Counted from the first letter of the stretch, positions 25,836 through 36,345 are shown. The stretch: DNA of 64,000 nt from Monoplex corrugatus (GCA_030674185.1 JAPXFY010000031.1:1007479-1071478); one strand, 5' to 3'. The notes: a model not told the origin generated them from the letters alone. Numbers and translations: made by a program.

Positions 25836-26345
25836 TCATGACAACATCATAAGGCCCAGTCCTTCATTGATTACACTCAGTATTATAGCTTCGTATAGCT
25901 GAAAGACATTACTTTGTTCAATGCCTTTAGCTGCCATTATTTTCAGGGTTGAAAGGCCTCTTTTACATTTGAGTGTAGTGGATTCCACATGTTTTCTGAA
26001 CGTTAGCATGTTATCAAAACTGATGCCAAGGTAGTGTAGGTTGTTTGTTCGCTCGATACTGGTTCCTCTGAACGTAATCATGGAAAGTTTTCACTGGTTG
26101 CTTTGTGGTCAAGGGTGCAGAACAGTATATGTGCTTTGGTGGAGATGATTTCCGATCGGTTTCATGACACCACTGATCTATGTTGTTCAACTGTTCTTGG
26201 ACTGTTTTGTTTCTTTTTGATGCATTTTTACCTGTCTTGTAGATAGTCCGTCATCAGCGAGGTGAGTATACGGGCTGGTCCATCGTTGTTTAGGTCAGCA
26301 AGTCTTGTTGTATCTATGTTGTAGAGAACAGCAGAAAGTGGCGAT
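25836..26345 (-). pseudogene. I-like LINE reverse transcriptase remnant
   Basis: Reading the minus strand, MRTPQGSPLSAVLYNIDTTR near 26340 is the block preceding the catalytic box, and LADDGLSTRQ near 26245 is the decayed catalytic box. NKTVQEQLNNIDQWCHETDR follows in another frame. Then comes FRGTSIERTNNLHYLGISFD near 26070, the usual HYLGI block, and KHVESTTLKCKRGLSTLKIM. At least three frame changes separate these parts. It cannot encode an active enzyme. Confidence 0.82.
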
Positions 26346-26711
26346 CCTTGAGGGGTTCTCATCTCATAGAGACGATCTTGCAACATGCAAAACGCACAGT
26401 CTTAATGATAAACCATTATCATATCTACAACAGAACATTGAATATATATACAATTTTTCTTTTTTTTGTTTTTTCATTTCTTTATAATACAATTTGTGTT
26501 TGATATTTTTTCTTTCTTGCATATATTAACATGCTAACATTTCTTCATACGCAGATGACTACTTTGTATGCATGCATAGGTGTCTGTATGTGTATGTGTG
26601 TGGGCCTCCATGTGCGCTACAGAATTTGATTTCTTCGTCCACGCATGCATATTCATGGATTGTGCACTATCGATGAATTTATGCATACATTCTTTTTTAA
26701 GTGTGTGCTCT

Positions 26712-26769
<58 letters not shown>

Positions 26770-27004
26770 GGTGTGTGTGTGTGTGTGTGTGGTGTGGTGT
26801 GTGTGTGGTGTGTGTGTGTATGTGTGTGGTATGTTTTGTGTATGTGTGTATGTGTGGTGCATGTGTGCGTGTGTGCGTGTGTGTGTGTTGTGTGTGTGTG
26901 TGGGCGTGTGTGTGTGTGTGTGTGTGTGCATGTGTTTGTGCGCGTGTGTGTGTTTGTACGTGCGCGCGCGCGTGCGTGCGTGTGCGTGTGTGTGGGGTGT
27001 GTGT

Positions 27005-27036
<32 letters not shown>
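26712..27036. repeat. (GT)n microsatellite tract
   Basis: Over 300 bp of (GT)n with scattered gg, gc and gcgcgc interruptions. It directly abuts the foldback element. Confidence 0.97.
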
Positions 27037-27038
<2 letters not shown>

Positions 27039-27272
27039 AAGACAAGACAAGCACAAATTTTCGGCCAACTGGCCTTTGTCAAGCGTAGCTTACAAACAAA
27101 CAAAGAACAAATACAAAACTTGGTATCTGATGTTTGTACTTGTATGTAACCTACGCTTGACAAAGAAAATTTGTACCTGTCTTGTTTCTTGTATTAAATA
27201 CGCATCCGCGTTTTTTTCTGGTTCCTGTTTGCTTGAACGCGGGTAGTCATACTTGTTTTGGATGTAGGAGTT
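27037..27272. repeat. Foldback element, copy 2
   Basis: The left arm reads caagcacaaattttcggcca through tttgtcaagcgtagcttac. The right arm is its reverse complement (gtaacctacgcttgacaaag through gtctt), missing about a dozen bases. The loop is about 50-60 bp. Beyond the right arm lies ggttcctgtttgcttgaacg, the inverted form of the outer segment seen at 8366 and 59872. No protein is encoded. Confidence 0.7.
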
Positions 27273-27429
27273 ACGTCAGAGTTTTCATCTTCTATTCACC
27301 TGTAGTGATGCTGGGGATTGTTAAAGTATTGATGGTATCCCCATCTTCTCTGGAAATTCTATGCCAGAAATGTTCCCTTTTTATCACTCTCTGTTTTTAT
27401 TTTGTGAATGGTACATAATAGTACATGAG

Positions 27430-27717
27430 AATAAGCAAATAATTGGATAAATGAATGAATAAATAAGATAGAAAAAAAAAATAGATAGACAAATAAATAA
27501 ATAAATGAAAAAATGAAAAAGTAAATAGATGAACAAGCAAATAAATAACAACCCAAACGAATAATATAATAACTATAAATTAGTAATAAATGAATAAATA
27601 TCTAATGCATAAACAAAAAACAATGTAAAAATAAATTAATAAAATAAATGAATGAATAAACAGATAAATAGATAAACACATACATACATACATAAATGAA
27701 TGAATAAGAATAATGAA

Positions 27718-27756
<39 letters not shown>

Positions 27757-27768
27757 AACTATTTTTCA
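27430..27768. repeat. A/T-rich (AAAT)n-type low-complexity tract
   Basis: Imperfect aaat/gaat repeats ending in a clean (aaat)n run at about 27718-27755. Confidence 0.93.
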
Positions 27769-27799
27769 GAAGTATTTTTTCCTGGGAAACGCCATCAGC

Positions 27800-28124
27800 C
27801 ATAATAATAATGTTTATTTGTATAGCGCATATTCCATATAAAAACATGCTCACCAGCGCTTTACATTTCGCAAGAAAGGCAAAAGGTGATAAAAAATGTT
27901 CACAATTACATACACAATAAGATAACAACAAACATTAAAGCTATACAAGTAAGAAGACACATAAGAAACCACAGAATATTAAAATTTAAACACTGACTTA
28001 TGTAATGAAGAAAGATTAACAGATTTTTCATATGAATAAAGAGGCATACTGTGTTTATATATTGCTGCGTGTGTGTGCTTGCGTACGTGTGTGTGTACAT
28101 GTGTGTGTGCGTGCGTGTGCGTTG

Positions 28125-28205
<81 letters not shown>

Positions 28206-28553
28206 TGAGTGAGCATGTGTGTGTATCACTGTATGTGTACAGCTGAGGAAGGGATAGGGGAGAAATTGAGTGGGAAAGAGACTGAAATACTTTAAGAAAC
28301 TTTTTCAAATCTTTGTTTGTATGTAAATTGTGATGTATGATATGCGAATAGTTCATAAATTGTGAGGAATTTTGATTGTCAAGGTATTAATGCTGTAATA
28401 CTGAAGTTGTAATGTTTTTCCTGTATATGGATTAGAATTTTTCTGTTTTTATCTTCATTCAAAATATTGATTATAATTTTATGTACAACTATTGCATGCA
28501 TAAACACACACACACGCATGCAAACATAGCACACGCACACACACACACACACA

Positions 28554-28617
<64 letters not shown>

Positions 28618-29067
28618 ATTCTTACAAACACACACATACACACATGCACGCACACACACACCTTGCTCTATAGGCCCTTATACAAAATACTGTTATACAG
28701 GCAGGAGAGATTAGTCTGATGACAGACTTGCAAACTAAGGCTCTTCAGGTTAGATGAGTTTGAAAGAGGTGGGTTTTCAGGTGCCGTTTGAAGGTTGAGA
28801 AACACTTAGTTTTTCTGAGAGACAGTGGTAGAGAGTTCCATACATTTGGGCCAAAGACAGAGAAAGATTTTTTACCAAAGGTGTCTAGAGAGAAGCGAGG
28901 AACAGTCAACAGTGAGGTGTCAGAAGAGCGGAGCGTTCGAGAAGGTTTGTAACCCTGCAGGAGGTTGGCAAGATAGGATGGCATGTTCTCGTGATAGATA
29001 CACTGAAAGCCATGGCGAGTTCCTGTCATTTACAACAAGGTGAGCAAGCTGCCCCTATGGAAAACAG
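27800..29067 (-). mobile_element. L2/CR1-like LINE 3' portion, copy 3 (diverged)
   Basis: Minus-strand LINE end. The C-terminal coding part (28745-29029) is followed by a long 3' UTR holding two microsatellites: GT at 28066-28205, and CA/CT at 28500-28660. It ends in agcgctggtgagcatg and gcgctatacaaataaa with an (ATT)n-type tail near 27803. It is a different subfamily from copies 1 and 2. Its 5' end is cut by the junction with LINE-C at about 29067. Confidence 0.82.
28745..29029 (-). pseudogene. L2/CR1-like LINE protein C-terminus
   Basis: The reading frame runs CIYHENMPSYLANLLQGYKP, SRTLRSSDTSLLTVPRFSL, DTFGKKSFSVFGPNVWNSLP and LSLRKTKCFSTFKRHLKTHL, then stops. The order RTLRSS, FG..SFSVFGP..WNSLP and FK..LKTHLF is the conserved C-terminal tail of L2/CR1-type LINE proteins. 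It parallels the block at 19198-19461. A TAA precedes the first Met here, so only the tail is present. Confidence 0.83.
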
Positions 29068-29153
29068 GTAGTAGTAGGCCTCCTTCGGTCATGACTGACC
29101 ATGGACAAAGTACATCCGTTCTAATGTCTAGATGGGCTGTCTGCTTGATCCAA

Positions 29154-29779
29154 GCAGCGTCGCCTGTGACTGTACAGACCAATGCGAGAGAGGCAGTCTC
29201 TGTCGCAGCGGTCGCATATGTATGCTGATGCTGGTCTGTTGGCTGTCATCCCTTTTCTGCGAACTCGCTTTTCTGCTGCAGCAGCTGACAGTTTGTCCTC
29301 ACCAATCCGAAGCTGTTTCTTGAGAGTAGTTCTCCAGCTGTTGAGGTCGTCTGCAGGTCCTCCCAGGACTCAGTGTTGATCTCAAGCGCCTTCATGTCAC
29401 GCTTGCAAACGTCTTTGTATCTCAGCTGTGGGCGGCCAATGTTTCTCTGCCCTGTGGCAAGCTCACCATAAAGGATGTCTTTTGGGATGCGACCATCTTC
29501 CATGCGGCGAACGTGGCCCAACCAGCGCAGTCGACGCTGTCTCAGCATGGTATGCATGGTTGGGAGGCCAGCGCAGGTTAGGACTTCGGTGTTGGTCACT
29601 TTGTCTTGCCAGAAAATGCCAAGTATGCGCCGTAGGCTTCTCAGGTGGAAGGTATTGAGCCTTTTCTCCTGATGAGCATGCGTGGTCCACGCCTCGCTGC
29701 CATACAGCAAGGTGCTGAGGACACAGGCGTTGTATACAGCCATCTTTGTCTTTGTGGTCAGCTTGGGATTTGTCCACAC
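29154..29779 (-). pseudogene. LINE-C C-terminal domain with CCHC knuckle
   Basis: A continuation after a frameshift near 29815. KTKMAVYNACVLSTLLYGSE, RRILGIFWQDKVTNTEVL, RRLRWLGHVRRMEDGRIPKD and GRPQLRYKDVCKRDMKALEI are the usual post-RT blocks. A further frame change near 29240 leads into YICDRCDRDCLSRIGLYSHR followed by RRC (29154-29216). That is a C-x2-C...H-x4-C zinc-binding knuckle at the very end of the protein. The same knuckle ends the fragment at 34725-35099, so it belongs to the family. It is probably nucleic-acid binding. Confidence 0.83.
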
Positions 29780-29796
29780 CCTTTGTGTGAGGCGGG

Positions 29797-30932
29797 CTAG
29801 TGTTGTGGCTGCCTTCCGATCCTCTTGTCGACCTCTGTGTCAAGGGAGAGGTTATCGGTGATGGTGGACCCAAGATATGTGAATTGATGGATGGCTTCAA
29901 GCTCGTAGTCATCAATGGTGATGGCTGGTGGAGATGGCGTGTCTTGGCCCAGGACGTTTGTCTTCTTAAGACTGATGGTCAGACCAAATTCTTTGCAGGC
30001 CTGGGAGAAGCGGTCCATTAGTGACTGCAAGTCCCGCTGAGTATGGGTCACAACTGCGGCATCGTCGGCAAATAGCATGTCTCTGATGAGGGTTTCACGG
30101 ACCTTTGTCCTTGCTCTGAGGCGGGCGAGGTTGAAGAGCCTGCCATCTGATCTGGTCCGCAGGTGGATCCCTTCTTGCGCTGTGCTGAACGCATGCCTCA
30201 GGAGGAGAGCGAAGAAGATTCCAAAGAGGGTTGGGGCCAGGACGCAGCCTTGTTTCACACCGCTGCGTACGTCGAAGGGCTTGGAGAGGTTTCCGTTGAA
30301 CTGCACCATCCCTTTCATGTTTGAGTGGAAGGACTCAATTAAGCTGTGCAGTTTGGGGGGGCAGCCGATTTTTCGGAGAGCCCTGAAAAGGCCATCTCTG
30401 CTGACTAGGTCAAAGGCCTTGGTGAGGTCAATGAATGCCACATACAGGGGCATCCGCTGCTCTCTGCACTTCTCCTGGATTTCGCGAAGGGAGAAGACCA
30501 TGTCTACCGTGGATCTCTCTGCTCGAAAACCACACTGTGATTCCGGTAGACGCGTTCAGCCAGTTTCTGCAGGCGGATTAGGAGGACCCGAGCATAGACT
30601 TTGCCAACAATGCTGAGGAGCGAGATACCTCTGTAGTTGTTGCAGTCGCTCCTTTCGCCCTTGTTTTTGTACAGGGTGACGATCTTGACGTCCCTCATGT
30701 CCTGTGGTACAGCTCCCTCATTCCAACACTGACAGAGAACTGCGTGCAAAGGGTGCAGAAGAGAAGTCTTGCAGTGCTTGATGAGGTCTGGGGGAATTCC
30801 GTCGTTGCCAGGTGCCTTCCCTGATGCCAGGCTATCAATGGCCTTGCTGAGTTCGTCCGCAGTTGGCTCTGCGTCAAGTTCTTCCATTACCGGCATGCAC
30901 TTGATGGCATCGAGGGCTGAGGGGGACACCAT
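29797..30932 (-). pseudogene. LINE-C reverse transcriptase domain (two frames)
   Basis: The first part (30504-30932) carries DSLASGKAPGNDGIPPDLIK and KIVTLYKNKGERSDCNNYRG, then GISLLSIVGKVYARVL. A single-base frameshift near 30545 leads to the second part (29797-30501): MPLYVAFIDLTKAFDLVSRD with the first catalytic Asp, VKQGCVLAPTLFGIFF, FADDAAVVTHTQRDLQSL with the catalytic FADD at 30061-30072, and HQFTYLGSTITDNLSLDTEV. All RT blocks are present and in order. Apart from the indels the catalytic residues are intact. Confidence 0.9.
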
Positions 30933-32292
30933 GTTCTGTGTAGAGGTCGGAGTAGTGTTCCGCCCATCTTTCCATCTGTTGGCTAGGATTGCTGATTACT
31001 TCCCCAGTGGAGGATTTGAGGGGGGCGATCTTGCTCTGTGTTGGTCCCAGTGCCTTCTTGATGCCATCATACATTCCTCGGATGTTGCCTCTTTCAGCAG
31101 CACTCTGTATCTCTTCGCTGAGCTCTGTCCAGTACTCGTTTGCGCAACGCCTGGCGTTAAGCTGAACCTTACTTCTGGCAGCCCTGAGGATTTGCAGGTT
31201 CTTCTCACTGGGTGACCGCTTATACTTGGTGAGTGCGGCACGCTTGGCCTCAACAGTGGGAGTCATCTCTGATGATTTGGCCTCAAACCAGTCGTGGGAC
31301 TTCACAGTTTTCTTACCAAAGGTGGCCATAGCAATGCGGTGCATGGTGTCTCGTAGCGTTTCCCATCTCTCAGTGGCAGAGTCTCTGGGCTGCAATGCAT
31401 CGTATTCTCTCTGAAAGGCCTCTGCGAACTGTTCTACAAGATCTGGCTGAGACATCTTGCTGACGTCAATGCGAGGGTTCCCTTGTTTCTTTGAGCAGTG
31501 GAACTTCTTTGGTTGTAGCCTGATCTTGCAACATACCAGAGAGTGGTCTGTGTCGCAGTCTGCGCTGTGATAAGAGCGAGTGTGGAGAACGTTTTTGATA
31601 GCGGCACGTCTTACTAGGATCAAATCCAGTTGGTGCCAATGTTTTGAGCGGGGATGCCTCCAGGAGACTTTGTGCTGAGGCTTCGTCTTGAAGAAGGAGT
31701 TGGCGATGCACAGTTCATGGCAGGCGCAAAACTCAAGCAGTCGCTGTCCATTCTCATTCATTTTCCCCACTCCAAAGGAACCGAGGCAGAAGGGCCATGA
31801 GTCATTGTCTGCACCCACTCTGGCGTTGAAGTCGCCCAGGAGAACAAGTTGTTCTGTCCTGGGGATGTTCCTTATGGTTGATGCAAGATTTTCATAGAAC
31901 TCATCCTTGGTGTCTGGAGAGGCGGACAGAGTTGGGGCATAAACGCTGATGAGAGTGACATAGCCTTCGGTGGTGTTGAGGCGGAGAGTCAAGAGTCGTT
32001 CTGAACCGCCGCTGCCTGGTTCAATCATGTTCAGCAGGCTGTTCCTTACTGCAAAGTCTACTCCGTGCTCTCTTGGGGCATCAGAACTCTTTCCTTGCCA
32101 GAAGAAGATGTAGTCCCTTTCCTTTAGTGTTCCTGAGTCAGCCAGCCGTGTTTCTTGCAGAGTGGCAATGTCCACATTGAGCCTCTTTAGTTCGCTGTTT
32201 ATGACGGCGGTTTTTCTGGCGTCGCTGATGTCTTGCAGTTCTTGGGAGAGCCCAGGCATCATTGTTCGGACATTCCAACAGCCCAGTTTCAC
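30874..32292 (-). pseudogene. LINE-C endonuclease and linker
   Basis: A 472-codon open frame of the exonuclease-endonuclease-phosphatase fold. Reading from the N-terminus it shows KLGCWNVRTMMPG, DIATLQETRL (catalytic Glu in QETR), ISVYAPTL, LLGDFNARVGAD (catalytic GDFN), HQLDLILVRR, and CDTDHSLVCCK (catalytic D-H pair). A basic linker and the start of the pre-RT region follow (QQMERWAEHYSDLYTE). The first codon at 32292 is GTG. No in-frame ATG lies between the upstream stop near 32350 and the WNVRT motif. The frame ends early through a frameshift near 30935. Confidence 0.9.
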
Positions 32293-33065
32293 TGCTGATC
32301 CTTTTCCTGATCCGTTTCCTGAATTTGAATTACTCTTTTTGTTTGGTAATTAACGACCTGCTTTTCAGATTTTCTCCTAATCTTCATGCACCCAATGAAG
32401 AAGGCAGGTCGTGGCGGGACAGCACCTAACTGGCTGGGGGCTGCCCAGCTTAGGTGGGCGGTAGCTGTCCAGTAAGACACGAAGGTCTCTCCCACCGTCA
32501 AAAGCAATCCCTGGCGTCAGCTCTACGCCAGTTGAGCAATGACTTATCACCGGTATCTGTTGCTTTCCGTGTTGTGCCACACTAGTGTTAGTAGCGAGGC
32601 TGGAGTGTCCTCTCCAGGTCGTAGGTGCAGAGTGTTTGTGGATGAATGGACGGATGTAAGCCTGGGCAGTGTAATATGGAAGACAGGCTGTTGCCCATGC
32701 AACTTGTCCCCCCTCTCCACCTTGCTGACAGATCCAAAGGAACAGCAGGGCTGTTGCGTTTTGATGCCAACACGGCCGCAGGAGCTGCCGGAAAGTGACA
32801 AAGTTTGCCATCCAACCGCCTTAGGGGCCCCACACCGGATTTACTGTCAGGGTTTACTCCCTTAGCTAGATGGCCGCGGGTAGCTCTCCAGAGCTGGCGC
32901 CCTTTGATGGATCTAATTTATTTCCACCAGGGTTTCTAGCCACCCTCCTCACCATCCTCCTGAGAGGACTGGTGGGGTTGCTGGTTTAGTCGCCAGCAAT
33001 TCGACCCTGTGACAGGTAGTACTGGGTTCCAGGTTACCAGTAGCGGATACATCTATCCGACCTGA
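32293..33065 (-). mobile_element. LINE-C 5' untranslated region
   Basis: Sequence upstream of the endonuclease in the same element. Its end resembles the LINE-B 5' tip (shared cccagtactacctgtcacag). The middle (32580-32850) matches the fragment at 35575-35830 in the opposite orientation, for instance gcatgggcaacagcctgtct versus gcatgggtaacagcttgccc. It likely holds the internal promoter expected for such elements, but no promoter motif is identifiable. Confidence 0.75.
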
Positions 33066-33569
33066 CCTATAGTAAAGTGTAGTTATACGATATTATTAGA
33101 GTGGTTCAACATGTAGTACAGGGTAGTCCAATTTTATTTTTCAACGAAGACTTCATGAAAAATTCTGGCAAATATAAACCTGCAAATTTTATAAGGAATT
33201 GCCGAAGATCAAGGTCACGACGAGGCTTGAACGTGTTTTTTTATTGTTAGTTAGGATCTCGTAATTTCAATGAATAATGACTTAGCTTCCAAGTCATACA
33301 TGGTATTTCGAAGAGAAACAGACAGACAGAGAGAGAAACAGACAAACAGATAGAGACAGAGACAGAGGCACTGAACTGAGACAGACACATGTAGATAGAA
33401 AGATAAAGATCCCTCCTATGCAATGTTATTTTATTTCCTTTGGAAAAAGTGGGGAGGGGTAAATAAGAACAAATGACCATGAAAGTAACCCTCAAAGAAA
33501 AGCTAACGACAAATCGTTCTGATTGTCTTGTATTCAAGATAGGCCACATTGAAATATTAGACATATCAT

Positions 33570-33570
<1 letters not shown>
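33066..33570. other. Unassigned sequence
   Basis: AT-rich, no recognisable gene, RNA or repeat, apart from a short gaca/gaga-rich patch near 33315-33370. Confidence 0.5.

Positions 33571-33571
<1 letters not shown>

Positions 33572-33624
<53 letters not shown>
33572..33624. repeat. (GA)n microsatellite
   Basis: A perfect (GA)n run of about 26 units. Confidence 0.98.
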
Positions 33625-33628
<4 letters not shown>

Positions 33629-33673
33629 TAAACAGATGAATACATAGATGTATGTCTGTTTATGCATGTATAT

Positions 33674-33805
33674 TATGTGTGTATGTGTATCTGTGTGTGT
33701 GTGTGTGTGTGTGTGTGTTGCATGTGTGTGTGTGTGTGTGTGTGTGTGTTGTATGTGTGTGTGTGTATTGCTGTGTGTGTGTGTTGCATGTGTGTGTGTG
33801 TGTTG

Positions 33806-33844
<39 letters not shown>

Positions 33845-33886
33845 ATGTGTGTGTGTGTGTGTTGTGTTGTGTGTGTGTGTGTGTTG

Positions 33887-33950
<64 letters not shown>

Positions 33951-34010
33951 GTGTGTGTGTGTGTGTTGCATGTGTGTGTGTGTGTTGCATGTGTGTGTGT
34001 GTGTGTGTTG

Positions 34011-34073
<63 letters not shown>

Positions 34074-34095
34074 GTGTGTGTGTGTGTGTGCCTTT
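33674..34095. repeat. (GT)n microsatellite with gttgcat interruptions
   Basis: About 420 bp of (GT)n with regularly recurring gttgcatgtgtg interruptions, suggesting internal unit duplication. The open VCVC and THTH frames are artefacts. Confidence 0.97.
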
Positions 34096-34276
34096 CGTAT
34101 CGTAAGGGTGATCTAGAAACAAATAGAGAGGAATAGAAAAAAATATTCAGTAATGTCTGAGACGTATAGGCAACTTGAAGTTACCTTGAAACATTTATGC
34201 ACACGTGAACATTTTATACAATGGGTGTGATTTACCTGTAGTTAACGTATACTGTCTAAACAATGTTTTTTTGTTT

Positions 34277-34565
34277 TCTTTCATTATCTTCAGGTGCTTT
34301 TTTCACATGACCACAACTAGCCAAGACATCGATATATGTTGCCTGGCCAACTGAAATAGCAGCGGAATATCAACTGAACTAGGAAAGAAGAATGAAGCAG
34401 ACACACCCAGGGACCATCCAGATGAGTCTTCACAACAAAACGCAGCAAGTGACTCTTCCTCACAACACCGTCACTCCTTTCCTGTCCCTTCCACGTCATG
34501 GGATCATGACTATGCCTCACAACAAACTGGACCACAGCACTGCGATCCTTACAACAAGATACAGG
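34277..34565 (+). pseudogene. Possible exon of the zinc-finger gene (Ser/Gln-rich)
   Basis: A pyrimidine tract ending in tttctttcattatcttcag (to about 34292) is a good 3' splice site, and aagatacaggtacgg near 34565 fits a 5' splice site. Between them one frame reads ISTELGKKNEADTPRDHPDE, then SSQQNAASDSSSQHRHSF. It resembles the polar linker found upstream of zinc fingers in many C2H2 genes. A TGA near 34351 interrupts the frame upstream. The link to the fingers at 35860 is inferred from orientation and composition only. It may instead be unrelated. Confidence 0.35.
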
Positions 34566-34589
34566 TACGGTGATGACTTAAACGTGCAA

Positions 34590-35330
34590 CAAAGTTCTAA
34601 CACACAGACTACCATTAGATAACTCCAGGAGTCAGTTGGTGTTTAGGGGAGAGTGTGATACAAACCCAAAGAAAATGAAGACTGTTGCTAGAAAGAAGAA
34701 AACACACCCAAAGGCTACAAGTACGTCGTCGGCCTCTTTACATTTCAGGAGATGATAGTCTGCACCAGGAGGCGTTGTGGTCATGACGTGCACTTTCTGC
34801 TGTGGCTGTGCAGGCCGATTCTTGAGTGGCAATCTCTGTCACATCTGCCACATACAAATTGAGTCGCTGTTGTCTGGTTTCTGGAACGTTGCTTGCGAAG
34901 AGCCCTTTTCTCATCTGCGCTTTGCGCTCTCCTCCTCTCCGCATTCACAACGCCTTGCTGAACGGCTGTCCGCCACGCTGCCCTGTCTTCCGCCAGAGTC
35001 TCCCAAGAGCCTGGGTCAATCCCTGAGCTTCTAAGGTCCCTTTTGCATGCGTCTACAAAGCGTAGCTGTGGGCGTCCTGGAGTTCGCTTCCGATTTGTAC
35101 TACAAGTACAATCACAAGTGAACACAGCACTTCCCAAGTGAACATTCAACGTCAAAGTGATACTGGTCAATCACAAGCCACCGCCAGCAAACAGACTGCA
35201 TCCAGTGAAGGTTCCTTGTCCACGATGGGTCATCCCAGGACAGAACAGATAACCAAGGTTATAAATGGTGTCCAAGGTTGTCATAGCCGAGGGGTGGCAA
35301 TGGGGACAAGCTCCCATTGTCTATAAAATG
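34590..35330 (+). pseudogene. Polar coding-like segment of the zinc-finger gene, split by a LINE
   Basis: A + frame reads LVFRGECDTNPKKMKTVARK and KKTHPKATS up to 34724. Removing the LINE fragment and one copy of its 10-bp duplication continues it in frame as TITSEHSTSQVNIQRQSDTG, then QSQATASKQTASSEGSLSTM, to a stop near 35326. It is rich in Ser, Thr and Gln like the previous segment. The restored frame supports a pre-insertion coding sequence. No domain is recognised and no start codon can be fixed. Confidence 0.45.
34725..35099 (-). mobile_element. LINE-C-related 3' fragment inserted in the zinc-finger gene
   Basis: Minus-strand 5'-truncated LINE end. It encodes KRTPGRPQLRFVDACKRDLR, WRTAVQQGVVNAERRRAQ, then FVCGRCDRDCHSRIGLHSHS and RKC, the terminal CCHC knuckle. 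The same blocks occur in LINE-C, but with clear divergence, so it is a sister subfamily. It is flanked by a 10-bp target duplication, ctacaagtac, at 34715-34724 and 35100-35109. It ends without a clear tandem tail. Confidence 0.9.
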
Positions 35331-35835
35331 CCCCTCACGGCGCGCGTCTCCAACAGCCTCTGACAACTAAGTCCAGCTCCTAGCCTGCTCGTGTGGCTTA
35401 GATATAAGCCCGGCGGAACTGCTACTACTGATAGGAGAAGGAGTGAAGGCGGGTTACTGGCGCCTGAAAACCAGTGCTTTGGGTAGATGGGGCTCATCAG
35501 GCTGGGAAGACAGCTCATCTAAGAGAAGGAAAACTCTGATTTCAAACCTCCGCTGCCTTGCGGCCATACCCACTCAACCCTGAGGAAAAATCCGGAGCCG
35601 GAGTCCCCAAGGCAGTCCGAGGCTGTATACAGCAACGTTCTGGCAACTCCTGCGACGGCACTAGAACCATGTGTATCGGCGCTTGCCTTTCCAATGGACC
35701 ATTCCAGCGACGTGGAGAGGGGGGGGGGGGGTCTGCTGCATGGGTAACAGCTTGCCCTCCACACTTACTTACCTAGGCCTTGCGCTCTGGAGAGGTCACT
35801 CCAGCTTCGCTTTGTAGCGTCGACTAGCGTTGTAG
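35330..35835 (+). mobile_element. LINE 5'-UTR fragment (LINE-C-like)
   Basis: From about 35575 to 35830 the plus strand matches the minus strand of the LINE-C 5' UTR (32580-32850). Matching landmarks are aaatccgg...ccc(t)aaggc, ggcaactcctgcg versus ggcagctcctgcg, gtggagagggggg, gcatgggtaacagcttgccc, and ctggagaggtcactccagct. No endonuclease follows. The fragment therefore ends within the UTR, just before the zinc fingers. Its left limit is uncertain. Confidence 0.7.
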
Positions 35836-35859
35836 AAATGTGGGGCGTGTTATGGAAGT

Positions 35860-36345
35860 GATGGTGAGGCAGAATTTGATAACAGGGAGAATCTGACAAA
35901 ACACATGAAGATTCACATCGATATAGAGCACAAGAAATGTAAAGTGTGTGAGACAGCTGTTGATCATTATAGCAGTCACACTCAGCACGTCATGTCACTC
36001 ACACATGTAAAAAAGGCTTAGTGTGTAAAGTGTGTGAGACAGCTGTTGATCATTATAGCAGTCACACTCAGCACGTTATGTCACTCACACATGTAAAAAA
36101 GGCTTAGTGTGTAATGAGTGTGGGAAAGCTTTTACTAGTAGAACCGGTCTGACTCGACACCTTGTAACACACACAAATGTAAAGGCTCATGTATGTAAAT
36201 GAATACGATAAAGACTTCAATCAAAAACGCAACTTGCGAAGGCATATGAAATCACACTCAGGTGAAATGCAGTTTGTGTGCCATGTGTGTGTAAAGGGTT
36301 CAGTCAAAACAGCAGCTTAAAAAGGCACATGGACAGTCAGCACAA
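35860..36345 (+). pseudogene. C2H2 zinc-finger cluster, frameshifted
   Basis: At least four C2H2 fingers appear in order on the + strand. They are EFDNRENLTKHMKIH (end of a finger), KKCKVCETAVDHYSSHTQHV ending in SLTH, VCNECGKAFTSRTGLTRHLV ending in TH, and DKDFNQKRNLRRHMKSHSGE. A final finger reads FSQNSSLKRHMDSQH. A stop follows the second finger, an extra A breaks the frame near 36200, and a two-base slip in a gtgtgt run breaks it near 36285. An 86-bp tandem duplication (35935-36106) is also out of frame. C2H2 fingers bind DNA or RNA in nuclear regulators. This copy looks dead, and its end runs directly into the 46-bp satellite. Confidence 0.85.
35935..36106. repeat. 86-bp tandem duplication in the zinc-finger region
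   Basis: The segment aaagtgtgtgagacagctgt... starts at 35941 and again at 36027, and ggctta ends at 36020 and 36106. The copies differ by about one base (cacgtcatg versus cacgttatg). Because 86 is not divisible by 3 it breaks the coding frame. Confidence 0.93.

Larger units (their letters stand above)
24930..26360 (-). mobile_element. Decayed I-like LINE (RT plus RNase H)
   Basis: Minus-strand remnant of a LINE with a ribonuclease H domain, distinct from the other LINEs in the window. The order is RT core, RT C-terminal part, then RNase H. Many stops and frameshifts are present. The 3' end abuts the T-rich satellite; the 5' end fades near 26360. I-like or related RNase-H-bearing clade is inferred from the domain set. 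Confidence 0.8.
29068..33065 (-). mobile_element. LINE-C, nearly complete element (about 4.0 kb)
   Basis: Minus-strand LINE with a 5' UTR of about 770 bp, an endonuclease, an RT and a C-terminal CCHC knuckle, ending in a short (CTA)n tail (plus strand gtagtagtagg at 29068). The 5' tip (reverse of ...atccgacctga at 33065) resembles the 5' tip of LINE-B. Three single-base frameshifts (near 30935, 30545 and 29815) are the main defects. The flanking cctatggaaaacag and cctatagtaaagtg may be a decayed target duplication. An RTE-like clade is likely, as no RNase H is present. Confidence 0.88.

Noticed and set aside
26580..27246. Proteins rich in VCVCVC or THTHTH over GT tracts
   Set aside because: They are translations of (GT)n microsatellites, open on both strands.
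29068..33075. A clear target duplication for LINE-C
   Set aside because: The flanks cctatggaaaacag and cctatagtaaagtg match at only about two thirds of positions; kept only as a possible decayed duplication.
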